64,000 bases of DNA from Kangsaoukella pontilimi (GTDB lineage: Bacteria; Pseudomonadota; Alphaproteobacteria; Rhodobacterales; Rhodobacteraceae), in assembly GCF_009830125.1 (NCBI RefSeq), contig NZ_WUPT01000001.1, forward strand, positions 558,001 to 622,000. The letters are read 5' to 3'. Position 1 is the first letter of the stretch. Each line of letters opens with the position of its first letter. The notes beneath the pieces are model-generated. The model was not told the DNA's origin and did not search any database. It worked only from the letters and a program-made list of their open reading frames with translations. This document shows, one piece after another, positions 42,277-50,470 of this stretch. The translations under genes were made by a program, and so were the position numbers.

Positions 42277-43443
42277 TCAGGGCAGGCGGCGGGCGTTCTG
42301 TGCGGCGAAAGCCTCGGCAAGCCGCTCGGTCACCCAGCCCTCTACGACGGCCTCGCGCAGAACCGCGGCCTGGGTTTTCGGCGCGAGACCACCCAACGGC
42401 GGGTCGGTATCGAGATTGGTCGGGAAGCTGTAGCCCTCGGCGCTGGCGGCGATCACGGCGTCCCGCTCGGCCTGCGTCAGCCGTCCGGCCTGCCACGCGG
42501 CCTGAAGCGGCTCGAAAATGGCGAGCGACAGGCCGGTACGGTCGATGCTTTCCATCGCGCGACCGAAAGGCGACGAGACCTGAAGCAGGTTGACCATCCG
42601 CTGCACATCGGCGCTGTCGTTCGATCCGGCAGCGTGGAAGAGGGCGGGATTGAAGAAGACGGCATCCCCCTTCTTGAGCGGAACCTGCACGTGATGCTCT
42701 TCGAAATAGGCGCGGAAATCGTCGCGCCGCCACGCGGCATAGCCGGGGCGGTAGAGCTGGGAGAAGGGCAGCAGCTTGGTCGGCCCGCTCTCGATGGGCG
42801 TGTCCACATGCGCGATCCCGCCCTGAAGCGTCAGGACCGGCGACAGGTCGTGGACATGGGCCGGGTATCGCGCGGAAAGCTCCGCCGTCTGAAAGCCCAG
42901 ATGATAGTCGCGATGCGCCTGCTGTGCCGCGCCGCCGGGACGGACCACATTCACCTGTGCCGTCATCTGATAGCCGGGGCCGAGCCAAGCCTCGCAAACC
43001 GCGTCGATGGCGGGACAAGCGAAGTAGGGCACAAAGACCTCTGGCGCGGCAAGGCCGAGCTTGGCGAGCGAATTCCAGATACGGTCATTTGCGCCCGAGG
43101 CGGCGAAATGGTCTGCGCCGCCGCCTTGGGCCGCTTTTTCCTGACGGATGACCTCTTCATAGACGGCCGTGGCCGCGTCGATGGGCGCCGTGTCGGCATA
43201 GGCGATGCTGAGGACGAGCACCCCCGGCCCGCTACGGAGGATGTGCGCCCATTCCGCCATCAGGGCGCGACGTTCGGACATGTCGGCAAGGCGCTGGCCA
43301 AGCGCGGGGATGTCGTAGATCGGTATCTTCGAGACGATCCGGTCCGCCGATGGCGCCATCGCCGCGCTTGTCTGCCGGTCGCAGAGCGCTGCCATGTCTC
43401 GGAGGTTGCAGTCGTCTTCGGTAAACCAAGCCGGTTCGGTCAT
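42277..43443 (-). CDS. phytanoyl-CoA-dioxygenase-family (PhyH) Fe/2-oxoglutarate enzyme
   Basis: Encodes 388 residues. The iron ligands are probably the His and Asp of QQAHRDYHLGFQ and a distal His near HAAGSNDSADVQRMVNLLQV. The Arg there would bind 2-oxoglutarate. GDAVFFNPALFHAAGSN is a typical jelly-roll strand of PhyH proteins. It starts 19 bp after iolB and ends the transporter operon, so its substrate may be an inositol derivative. That is an inference; the PhyH family hydroxylates many small molecules. Confidence 0.75.
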   Translation of the reverse strand: MTEPAWFTEDDCNLRDMAALCDRQTSAAMAPSADRIVSKIPIYDIPALGQRLADMSERRALMAEWAHILRSGPGVLVLSIAYADTAPIDAATAVYEEVIRQEKAAQGGGADHFAASGANDRIWNSLAKLGLAAPEVFVPYFACPAIDAVCEAWLGPGYQMTAQVNVVRPGGAAQQAHRDYHLGFQTAELSARYPAHVHDLSPVLTLQGGIAHVDTPIESGPTKLLPFSQLYRPGYAAWRRDDFRAYFEEHHVQVPLKKGDAVFFNPALFHAAGSNDSADVQRMVNLLQVSSPFGRAMESIDRTGLSLAIFEPLQAAWQAGRLTQAERDAVIAASAEGYSFPTNLDTDPPLGGLAPKTQAAVLREAVVEGWVTERLAEAFAAQNARRLP

Positions 43444-43462
43444 GGCGGCCTTTCTCCGTTCG

Positions 43463-44272
43463 TCAACCCGCGTCCCTTTGGGCGATCCAGTCGTGATCCG
43501 GATCGTTCTGGAACCGCCATTTCCGCATAGGCCCCGCCATGACGTTCAGGTAATACATCTCGTAGCCGTATGGCGCGGCGCAGGGGTGGTGGCCTTTCGG
43601 CACCAGAACCACGTCGCCGTCCTTGACCGCCATGGTCTCGTCCAGAGTGCCGTCCTCGGTATAGACCCGCTGAACGCCAAAGCCCTGAGCCGGGTTCAGC
43701 CGGTGGTAATAGGTTTCTTCGAGATATGTCATGCGGGGGTAGTCGTCCTCATCGTGCCGGTGGCTGGGATAGGACGACCAGTTGCCCGCAGGCGTGAACA
43801 CTTCGGTCACCAACAGGCTGGAGGCGACGTCGTGATCCTCCATCGCGATATTGTTGATGTGGCGCGTGTTCTGCCCCTTGCCGCGCGGCGTCAGCGCGAT
43901 GCCGTCCGGGCCGAGGCGACGGGCAGGGTAGGGGGCGATCGCGGGCGCTGTGCAGACCGCGAGGACGCAGTCGGTCGATGCCGTCGCGCTCCACTGGCTT
44001 TGACCGGGGACATAGACGCAATGGGGGGCGGATTTCTCGAAGACCGACATGCGGTCCCCCATCGGCCCGAATGCGGTTCCGTCGGCGGTGACCTCGGCCT
44101 TGCCTTCGACAAGGACGAGGATCGCTTCGCGGTCGCCGGTGTCTTCCGACACGGTCTCTCCCGCCGTCAGTCGATAGAGACCGAAGCCGACATAGCCCCA
44201 GCCTGCCGAGGCGGGCGTTATGTCATGCACCTTGCCGCTGGTCCCCTGCGGTTTGATCAGGAGCCTGCTCAT
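43463..44272 (-). CDS. iolB: 5-deoxy-glucuronate isomerase, copy 1
   Basis: Encodes 269 residues. IolB converts 5-deoxy-glucuronate to 2-deoxy-5-keto-gluconate in inositol catabolism. Two cupin-like halves are seen. WSSYPSHRHDEDDYPRMTYL then ETYYHRLNPAQGFGVQRVYT carries the metal-binding His and Glu, and GHHPCAAPYGYEMYYLNVMA carries the second His and the Tyr cluster. It overlaps the ATPase gene by 4 bp, so it belongs to the transporter operon. A second, clearly divergent IolB lies at 54563. Confidence 0.92.
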   Translation of the reverse strand: MSRLLIKPQGTSGKVHDITPASAGWGYVGFGLYRLTAGETVSEDTGDREAILVLVEGKAEVTADGTAFGPMGDRMSVFEKSAPHCVYVPGQSQWSATASTDCVLAVCTAPAIAPYPARRLGPDGIALTPRGKGQNTRHINNIAMEDHDVASSLLVTEVFTPAGNWSSYPSHRHDEDDYPRMTYLEETYYHRLNPAQGFGVQRVYTEDGTLDETMAVKDGDVVLVPKGHHPCAAPYGYEMYYLNVMAGPMRKWRFQNDPDHDWIAQRDAG

Positions 44273-45063
44273 ACGGTGCCGCCGAGAGAGCCTTCCAGCG
44301 TCGCCAGTTCCTGACCGCCGGCCATCATGTCCTGCAGCTCGTCAGGCGTGATCTGGCCGCGCTGCGCCGTGCCGAGCGTCTGGCCGCGGTTGAGCACGGT
44401 GAAGCGGTCGCCCACGGCAAGTGCATGGCGCACGTTGTGAGTGATGAAGACCACTGCCACGCCTTGCTTCCGCACCTTGTCGATGGTCGCCAGCACGTTC
44501 GAGGTCTGCCGCACGCCAAGGGCCGAGGTCGGCTCGTCGAGGATCAGGACCTTGGCCCCGAAATAGACTGCCCGGCTGATGGCGACCGTCTGGCGTTCGC
44601 CACCCGAGAGCGTGCCCACAGCCTGATCGGGGCCGCGCAGGTTGATGCCCATCTTGCGCATCTCTTCCATGGTGACGCGGTCGGCGAACTCGCGGTCGAA
44701 GAACGAGATGCCCGCGATCTTCTTCGTGGGCTCGTTCCCCATGAAGAAGTTCCGGGCCACCGACATCAGCGGGATCATCGCAAGATGCTGGTGGACCGTT
44801 GCGATGCCCGCATCCATTGCGTCGCGGGGGGTCGAAAAGTTCATCGGGCGACCCTCGAACAGGATCTCTCCCTTTGTCGGCTTGTGGACGCCGGACATGG
44901 TCTTGATGAAGGTGGACTTCCCCGCGCCGTTGTCGCCCAAAAGGCAGTGACACTCGCCCGGATAGACATCGACCGAAACCCCGGCCAGCGCGATGACCGG
45001 GCCGAAATGCTTTTCGATGTTCTTCATCTGGACGATGGGGGCGTGATCGGATCTGGTATTCAT
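44269..45063 (-). CDS. sugar ABC transporter ATPase (single-domain)
   Basis: Encodes 264 residues. Walker A is CLLGDNGAGKSTFIKTM, the signature GTLSGGERQTVAISRAV, Walker B VLILDEPTSALG, and the switch His lies in VVFITHNVRHALAVGDR. It is a single nucleotide-binding domain of the FrcA type, unlike the duplicated roughly 500-residue ATPases usual for ribose/inositol (RbsA/IatA) systems. It would dimerise to power the adjacent permease. The start overlaps nothing; the permease stop is 1 bp upstream. Confidence 0.9.
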   Translation of the reverse strand: MNTRSDHAPIVQMKNIEKHFGPVIALAGVSVDVYPGECHCLLGDNGAGKSTFIKTMSGVHKPTKGEILFEGRPMNFSTPRDAMDAGIATVHQHLAMIPLMSVARNFFMGNEPTKKIAGISFFDREFADRVTMEEMRKMGINLRGPDQAVGTLSGGERQTVAISRAVYFGAKVLILDEPTSALGVRQTSNVLATIDKVRKQGVAVVFITHNVRHALAVGDRFTVLNRGQTLGTAQRGQITPDELQDMMAGGQELATLEGSLGGTV

Positions 45064-45064
45064 G

Positions 45065-46180
45065 TCAACGTTCCCCAGTGATCATACGACGAATGTAGGT
45101 GTTCAGGATAACCGCGCCCAACAGGATGACGCCGAGGAACACCCGGAAGAGCGAGCTTTCGACACCCGCAAAGAAAAGGCCCTGCTGCACGACACCGAAG
45201 ATGAGCGCGCCAAGCGCCGCCCCGATGACCGAGCCGTAACCGCCGGTCAGAAGCGCACCGCCGATCACCACGGCGATGATGGCCTCGAATTCCTTCAGGA
45301 GGCCGCGGTCCGCGCCCGCCGAGCCGAATTCCATCACCTGACAAAGTGCGAAGACCGTGGCGCAGAAGGCGGTGAACATGAACATGGCGATTTTCACGCG
45401 GTTGACCGGCACGCCCGAGTTGCGCGCTGCCTCGGCGTCGCCGCCGGAGGCGTAGATCCAGTTGCCGAAGCGGGTGCGCGTCAGAAGGATATGCCCGAAC
45501 GCCACGAGGATCAGCGCCCAGACGATCAGCATCGGGATGCCGTCCACAACCGGTTGCCCCTCGCGGGAGCCACGGCTGAAGGTCTCGAGCACGCCGATAT
45601 CGCCAAGCCATTGAAAGAAGCCGGTCAGGATCTTGCCGCCGAAGATCGGGGCGAGCCAGTCACCTTCGGCTGCCTCGCGGATGCCGCCGATAATGGTTTT
45701 CCGCTCGATGGTCTGGGGAATGTAGATGGTGAAGCCGCGCAGGATGAAGAGAAACGCCAGCGTCACGATGAAGCTCGGAAGTCCGGTGCGGATGACGATG
45801 TAGCCGTTGAGCGCGCCTATCGCGACGCAGATGGCGAAGGTGATCAGGATGGCGATCCACATCGGCCAGGCGAGGACCACGCCGAAGACGGCGATCATCA
45901 TGCCCGCGAAACCGATCATGGAGCCGACCGAAAGATCGAATTCCCCCGCGATCATCAACAGGCACGCGCCGACGGCGATGATCATGAACTGCGCCGAGAC
46001 GACCGTCCAGTTCATGATCCCCTGACTGGCGAACATGCCGCTGTCGAAGGCGAAGAGAAGAAAGAATGTGAAAACCGCGACGGCGCCCACCATGCCGCCA
46101 AGCTCGGGTCGCATCAGTGCGAGCCTGAGCCGCGACATCTCCTTGACGCGTTCGTCTGTTGGCGTGGCTGTTTCGGCCAT
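45065..46180 (-). CDS. sugar ABC transporter permease (RbsC/FrcC family)
   Basis: Encodes 371 residues from the ATG of AETATPTDERVKEMSRLRL, preceded by AGGGAGG. About ten helices are visible; family landmarks are MIAGEFDLSVGSMIGFAGMM, GLPSFIVTLAFLFILRGFTI and GSAGADRGLLKEFEAIIAVV. It is the membrane channel for a sugar or cyclitol. With the operator upstream and Iol enzymes on both sides, myo-inositol or a relative is the likely substrate. An insertion of about 60 residues between helices (RKTIIGGIREAAEGDWLAPI and following) is periplasmic. Confidence 0.9.
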   Translation of the reverse strand: MAETATPTDERVKEMSRLRLALMRPELGGMVGAVAVFTFFLLFAFDSGMFASQGIMNWTVVSAQFMIIAVGACLLMIAGEFDLSVGSMIGFAGMMIAVFGVVLAWPMWIAILITFAICVAIGALNGYIVIRTGLPSFIVTLAFLFILRGFTIYIPQTIERKTIIGGIREAAEGDWLAPIFGGKILTGFFQWLGDIGVLETFSRGSREGQPVVDGIPMLIVWALILVAFGHILLTRTRFGNWIYASGGDAEAARNSGVPVNRVKIAMFMFTAFCATVFALCQVMEFGSAGADRGLLKEFEAIIAVVIGGALLTGGYGSVIGAALGALIFGVVQQGLFFAGVESSLFRVFLGVILLGAVILNTYIRRMITGER

Positions 46181-46258
46181 GACTCCCTCCCTTGTTTTTA
46201 TTGATTGTCCCCGAAGAAGAACGGCCGCCCGAGGGCGGCCGTCCATATGGTGTGGCGC

Positions 46259-47206
46259 TTAGCGGTACTCGCCCGCGAAGGCCTCGACCTTCTCAAGTCC
46301 GGCGGCGGTGACGAAGCCGGGGCCCGAGTTGATGTTGTTGCCCGGCAGAACGCCGTAGCGGTCCCAGTTGGCCAGGATCACGACGGGCAAGTAGGCCTGC
46401 AGGAAGGGCTGCTGGTCGATGCCCCACTTGATGGTGCCGCCCTTGATCGCCTTCACGATTTCCTCGCCGAGGTCGAAGGTGCCGAAGTGGATGTCGCCGG
46501 CAAGGCCCATTTCGTCGAGCGCGGCGATGGTCGGGTCGGCCGAAACCGGGCCGAGCGTCAGGATGCCGTCAACGTCTTCGTTGGCCGACAGATAGGCCAT
46601 GACCTTGTTCTTGATTTCCGCCGGGTCGGTGCCGGAATCCATCATCGCATCGCCAAGGTCGATGCCGAGGCCGTCGGCATAGCCGCGGCAACGTTCGCCC
46701 ACGGTCGGCTGCTGGATGGCGTGGTTCACGCAGAGGAACTTGGTCACGCCTTCGCCTTTGGCGCGGAGACCGGCGGCGAAGCCGGCGTCGTATTCGGGCT
46801 GACCGACATACATCAGAGCGCCGACTTCACGCGCCTGCTCGGGCGTGCCGGTGTTCATGATGATGACGTCGATTCCCTGGTCCACGGCGGCCGAGATCGG
46901 GCCCGACAGCACGTCGAAATCCGCGAGCGTCGTGATGATGCCATCGGGGCTCGACGCGGCGGCCTGCTCGATAATGCGGGCCATGTCGGCGATATCGCCG
47001 GTGGGCGGGTTGCGGTATTCGACATTCACGCCGACCTGCTCGCCGGCCAGTGCGATGCCGTTCTTGATGGTGTTCCACCACGTGTCGCTGTCGGGCGCGT
47101 GGCTGACAAGCACGTAGTTCAGCTCTTCATGCGCGCCGGCGGTCGCCGCGACGGGTGCCGAAATGATCGCTGCGCCGACGGCGAGCGAGGTCATCAATTT
47201 CTTCAT
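46259..47206 (-). CDS. sugar ABC transporter substrate-binding protein, probably for inositol
   Basis: Encodes 315 residues from the ATG of KKLMTSLAVGAAIISAPVAA, a signal peptide ending in ATAGA. It is a type-I periplasmic-binding fold: NYVLVSHAPDSDTWWNTIKN, IIEQAAASSPDGIITTLADF, CVNHAIQQPTVGERCRGYAD and ILTLGPVSADPTIAALDEMG. It resembles FrcB/IbpA proteins. It is the first gene of the leftward transporter operon and is divergent from the LacI gene, with a palindromic operator between them. The ligand is inferred from the surrounding iol genes. Confidence 0.87.
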   Translation of the reverse strand: MKKLMTSLAVGAAIISAPVAATAGAHEELNYVLVSHAPDSDTWWNTIKNGIALAGEQVGVNVEYRNPPTGDIADMARIIEQAAASSPDGIITTLADFDVLSGPISAAVDQGIDVIIMNTGTPEQAREVGALMYVGQPEYDAGFAAGLRAKGEGVTKFLCVNHAIQQPTVGERCRGYADGLGIDLGDAMMDSGTDPAEIKNKVMAYLSANEDVDGILTLGPVSADPTIAALDEMGLAGDIHFGTFDLGEEIVKAIKGGTIKWGIDQQPFLQAYLPVVILANWDRYGVLPGNNINSGPGFVTAAGLEKVEAFAGEYR

Positions 47207-47287
47207 TGGGTCCTCCCAGACGGTGTGTGTTTTTCTCCCTGTGGCGGTTCCCCGCCTGACGGTAGGGAAGCACAGTCCGGAAAATAA

Positions 47288-47301
47288 TGCAACCGGTTGC
47301 A
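47288..47301. promoter_or_regulatory. LacI-type operator, site 1
   Basis: TGCAACCGGTTGCA is a perfect 14-bp palindrome with the CG centre typical of LacI/PurR-family operators. It lies 81 bp before the binding-protein gene and 56 bp before the lacI gene, so it can control both the transporter operon and the regulator. The same sequence recurs at 51595-51610. Confidence 0.85.
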
Positions 47302-47357
47302 AAAATGATCTTTGCGCTCTGCATCCCCCTGCCTAAGTTGGCCGTGATGGAGGGAAC

Positions 47358-48374
47358 ATGCCGATAACGCTGAAAGATGTCGCCGCCCGTGCGGGCGTTT
47401 CGCGCTCTGCGGTGTCGCGTACCTTCACCGAGGGTGCGTCGGTGTCCGCGAAGACCCGCAAGAAGGTCGAAAAGGCAGCGGCCGAGCTTGGCTATAGCCC
47501 GAATGCGTTGGCCTCGTCACTGACCACCGGGCGGACCAAGCTGATCGGCCTGATCTCGAACAACTTTCACAACCCGCTCTTTCTTCAGGTCTTCGACCTG
47601 TTTACCCGCAGCCTGCAGGACAGGGGCCTGAGGCCGCTTCTCGTGAACCTGACCGACGAGACCGATCCCGAGAACTCGCTCAGGCTATTGCGGCAGTATT
47701 CCGTGGATGGCGTGATCGTCGCATCCTCGACCCTGTCGCCCGAGTTCTCGGTCGCCTTCCAGGACGCGAAGATTCCCGTCGTCCATTCCTTCGGACGTTT
47801 CGCCAGCGCGCCCCGCGTCCACGTGGTAGGAATCGACAACGTAGAATGCGGGCGCATGGCGGCCCGGACCCTGATCGAGCGCGGCTATGACAGGATCGGA
47901 TTTCTGGGCGGACCGAAGACCGCGACCTCCACCGTGGACCGCCGGAAGGGCTTTTGGGAGGTAGCAGGCAGCGTCAAAGGGCTCCGTGTCACCGAAAGCT
48001 TCGCAACCGCCTATTCCTTCGATGCCGGACGGGCCGAGATGCTGGCCCTTCTGGAAAAGGGCAGGGCGGCTGAGGCCTATTTCTGCGGCGACGACGTTCT
48101 GTCCGTGGGCGCGCTGAGCGCGATATGGGACAAGGGGCTGAAGGTGCCCGAGGATATCGGCATCATCGGGCTGAACGACATGGACATGGCGCGCTGGCCG
48201 AACATCAACCTGACGACGATCCGCCAGCCGATCCGCCAGATCATCGACAGTTCGATCGAGCTGGTGGTTGCGATGCTGGATAATCCTGACCGTCACCCAG
48301 AGGCACGGCTTTTCGGGTGCGAAATCGTCGAACGGGGCACGCTTCGTCCGCCGCGGGGCGGCAAGACTCTTTGA
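47358..48374 (+). CDS. LacI-family repressor of the inositol regulon
   Basis: Encodes 338 residues. The HTH and hinge read ITLKDVAARAGVSRSAVSRT, then AAELGYSPNALASSLTTGRT. A periplasmic-binding-like effector domain follows (KLIGLISNNFHNPLFLQVFD, DGVIVASSTLSPEF and DIGIIGLNDMDMARWPNINL). Two near-identical palindromes in the window fit this family. It probably releases DNA on binding inositol or a catabolite. Its stop codon lies in the loop of a palindromic terminator, and its last residues (GGKTL) are encoded by that repeat. Confidence 0.9.
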   Translation: MPITLKDVAARAGVSRSAVSRTFTEGASVSAKTRKKVEKAAAELGYSPNALASSLTTGRTKLIGLISNNFHNPLFLQVFDLFTRSLQDRGLRPLLVNLTDETDPENSLRLLRQYSVDGVIVASSTLSPEFSVAFQDAKIPVVHSFGRFASAPRVHVVGIDNVECGRMAARTLIERGYDRIGFLGGPKTATSTVDRRKGFWEVAGSVKGLRVTESFATAYSFDAGRAEMLALLEKGRAAEAYFCGDDVLSVGALSAIWDKGLKVPEDIGIIGLNDMDMARWPNINLTTIRQPIRQIIDSSIELVVAMLDNPDRHPEARLFGCEIVERGTLRPPRGGKTL

Positions 48375-48408
48375 AAGAGTCTTGCCCGAAGACTTTGAAA
48401 GTCTTCGG
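48360..48408. terminator. two tandem perfect hairpins between convergent genes
   Basis: The first palindrome (48360-48386) has 13-bp arms around a single centre base, with inner part AAGACTCTTTGAAAGAGTCTT. The second (48386-48408) has 11-bp arms, with inner part GAAGACTTTGAAAGTCTTC. The lacI stop TGA is at the centre of the first. They lie between the lacI stop and the stop of the leftward dehydrogenase gene (48411) and probably terminate both transcripts. Confidence 0.7.
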
Positions 48409-48410
48409 CC

Positions 48411-49544
48411 CTAGCGGAACATCGGCGGGCGCGCGTCGACCCAGGCGCTGCCGTCCCTGGCCGATGCCACAGCGGCATAGACCGATGCCATGGACCTCAG
48501 ACCGTCCTCTGCGGTGGGCAGGTTGCCCTCGTCCTTGCCTGCGATGCGGGCCGCGAGATCGACATAGATGTTCGCGACGGCCAGAGGGAAGCCCTCGGGG
48601 TGGGCGATGGCGACCCGGCTGAGGCGCTGCGCGTCTTCGCCGAGGCCGGCTTCGCCCTTTTCCATGATCTCAACCCGGCCGCCCAGCTTGTGGTAATAAA
48701 CCTGGTTCGGCTGTTCCGAGGCCCACCGAAACCCGCCGGTTTCCCCGAAGATCTGGATGTCCAGCCCGTGCTGCCGGCCGAGCGCGATGGACGACGACCA
48801 GAGCCGTCCGACCGTGCCGCCCGACATGCGGAAGTTCACCATCGCGTCGTCTTCAAGCTGCCGGCCTTCGACGGTAGAGGCGAAATCCGCCGAGAGTTTC
48901 TCGATCTCGTCGCCAGTGATGAAGGTCGCGAGGTGCAGGGCGTGGATGCCGCAATCGGCCATCTGGCCCGAGATACCCGCCTGCGCGGGATCATAGCGCC
49001 AGCGAACGCGGGGGTTTTCCGCGTCGTCGCCCGCTGCATGGTGTCCGTGGCTGAAATTGGCGACGATGGAGCGCACGCGCCCGATCTCGCCCGCTGCCAC
49101 CATCGCCTTCATCTGGCGCACCATGGGATAGGCGCTGTAGCAATAGTTCACCGCGCAGACCTTGCCCGAGGCGCGGGCAGTGCGGACGATCTCCTCGCCT
49201 TCCTCGACCGTCATCGTCATGGGCTTTTCGCATAGCACGTGAAAGCCCGCTTCGAGGAACGCCTTGGTGATCTCGAAATGGGTGTTGTTGGGGGTGGCGA
49301 CGGTAACAAGGTCGACCCGGTCGTCGCGCTTCCGCTCGCCTTCGAGCATTTCCTGCCAGTTGGCATAGGCACGGTCTTCGGCGACGCCGAGCGACATCGC
49401 GAAGGCGCGGCCGCGCTCTGGATCGACGTCGAGTGCGCCCGCCGTCATCTCGAAAAGTCCGTCTGCCAAGGCGCCAAGGCGGTGTGCCGGCCCGATCTGG
49501 CTGCCCTGTCCGCCGCCGATCATGCCCCATTTCAGTTTCGCCAT
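48411..49544 (-). CDS. Gfo/Idh/MocA oxidoreductase of the inositol cluster
   Basis: Encodes 377 residues. The Rossmann motif is GMIGGGQGSQIGPAHRLGAL, then LVTVATPNNTHFEITKAFLE and LCEKPMTMTVEEGEEI. The C-terminal domain contains AGISGQMADCGIHALHLATF, where Asp and His form the catalytic dyad of inositol-type dehydrogenases. Probably oxidises an inositol isomer (scyllo- or chiro-inositol) or a methylated form. It is the third gene of the leftward operon after the first Gfo/Idh gene and iolE, with 15-bp gaps. Confidence 0.82.
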   Translation of the reverse strand: MAKLKWGMIGGGQGSQIGPAHRLGALADGLFEMTAGALDVDPERGRAFAMSLGVAEDRAYANWQEMLEGERKRDDRVDLVTVATPNNTHFEITKAFLEAGFHVLCEKPMTMTVEEGEEIVRTARASGKVCAVNYCYSAYPMVRQMKAMVAAGEIGRVRSIVANFSHGHHAAGDDAENPRVRWRYDPAQAGISGQMADCGIHALHLATFITGDEIEKLSADFASTVEGRQLEDDAMVNFRMSGGTVGRLWSSSIALGRQHGLDIQIFGETGGFRWASEQPNQVYYHKLGGRVEIMEKGEAGLGEDAQRLSRVAIAHPEGFPLAVANIYVDLAARIAGKDEGNLPTAEDGLRSMASVYAAVASARDGSAWVDARPPMFR

Positions 49545-49559
49545 AAGAACCGGTCCTTC

Positions 49560-50456
49560 TCAGTTGAAGCCGATGGACGCGAGGTAGTCGCGGTTGATCT
49601 TCGCATCGCGCGCCGGGTCGGTATCGGGCAGGGTAGGGTCGCAGTCCTGTTCCACCGTGCACCAGCCATCGAATCCGCTATCCAGCAGGATTTGCCGGAC
49701 GCGCGGAAAATCGACATCGCCATCGCCGAGGTTGCAGAAGATGCCCTGACCGCAGGCCTTGTAGAAATCGGTCCCGTTGGCCACGACGTCGGCCTTCACG
49801 GCGGGGTCGATATCCTTGAAATGCATGTAGCTGATCCGCCCGATATGCCGCTCCATGAAGGCGACGGGGTCGTAGCCTGCATAGGAATGGTGCCCGGTGT
49901 CGAAGCAGATCTTCAGGATGCTTTCGTCGACCTCGTCCAGAAGCCGCTCAAGCTCGGGTTCGAAGTCCATGAAGCCGGCGGCGTGGGCGTGTATGCCGAC
50001 GGTCAGGCCGTATTCCTCGGCGCCCATCCGGGCGACATGGGCGATCCGGTCGCGATAGGCGGCCCATTCGGTGGCGTCCATCTTCTCAGCCGCATCGTAG
50101 CGCCCGGCGGTGGCGGCGCGACGAGGCGAGATCGAATCGATCAGCACCAGATGCTGCGCGCCATGCGCCACCAGCGCCCTGCAGGTCCGGACCGAGCCGT
50201 CCAGCACATCGTCCCAGACGTCCGCGTCGTGGAAGGGGCGGAACACCACGCCGCCGATCAGGTCCAAGCCATGCTCGTCCAGCGCTTCGGCCACTTGCGG
50301 CGGGTCTTCGGGCATGAAGCCCACGGGGCCAAGCTCGATGCCCGTATAGCCGGCTTGGGCATTCTCGCGGAGGACGTCGCGCCAGTCGGGGTTGCGGGGA
50401 TCACCCGCGAATTCCACACCCCATGAACAGGGCGCGTTGCCTATCTTGATCGTCAT
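49560..50456 (-). CDS. iolE: myo-inosose-2 dehydratase
   Basis: Encodes 298 residues from the ATG of TIKIGNAPCSWGVEFAGDPR. IolE removes water from 2-keto-myo-inositol to give a diketone (cofactor Mn/Co). The TIM barrel and metal sites are visible in GYTGIELGPVGFMPEDP, GIHAHAAGFMDFEPELERLL, ICFDTGHHSYAGYDPVAFME and GWCTVEQDCDPTLPDTDPAR. The middle gene of a three-gene leftward operon that begins next to operator site 2. Confidence 0.93.
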   Translation of the reverse strand: MTIKIGNAPCSWGVEFAGDPRNPDWRDVLRENAQAGYTGIELGPVGFMPEDPPQVAEALDEHGLDLIGGVVFRPFHDADVWDDVLDGSVRTCRALVAHGAQHLVLIDSISPRRAATAGRYDAAEKMDATEWAAYRDRIAHVARMGAEEYGLTVGIHAHAAGFMDFEPELERLLDEVDESILKICFDTGHHSYAGYDPVAFMERHIGRISYMHFKDIDPAVKADVVANGTDFYKACGQGIFCNLGDGDVDFPRVRQILLDSGFDGWCTVEQDCDPTLPDTDPARDAKINRDYLASIGFN

Positions 50457-50470
50457 TTCCAAAGTCTCCC

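Noticed and set aside
45062-46204. Open frame of 380 codons opposite the ABC permease
   Set aside because: Translation is Asp/His/Glu repeats, the typical antisense of a hydrophobic membrane protein gene.
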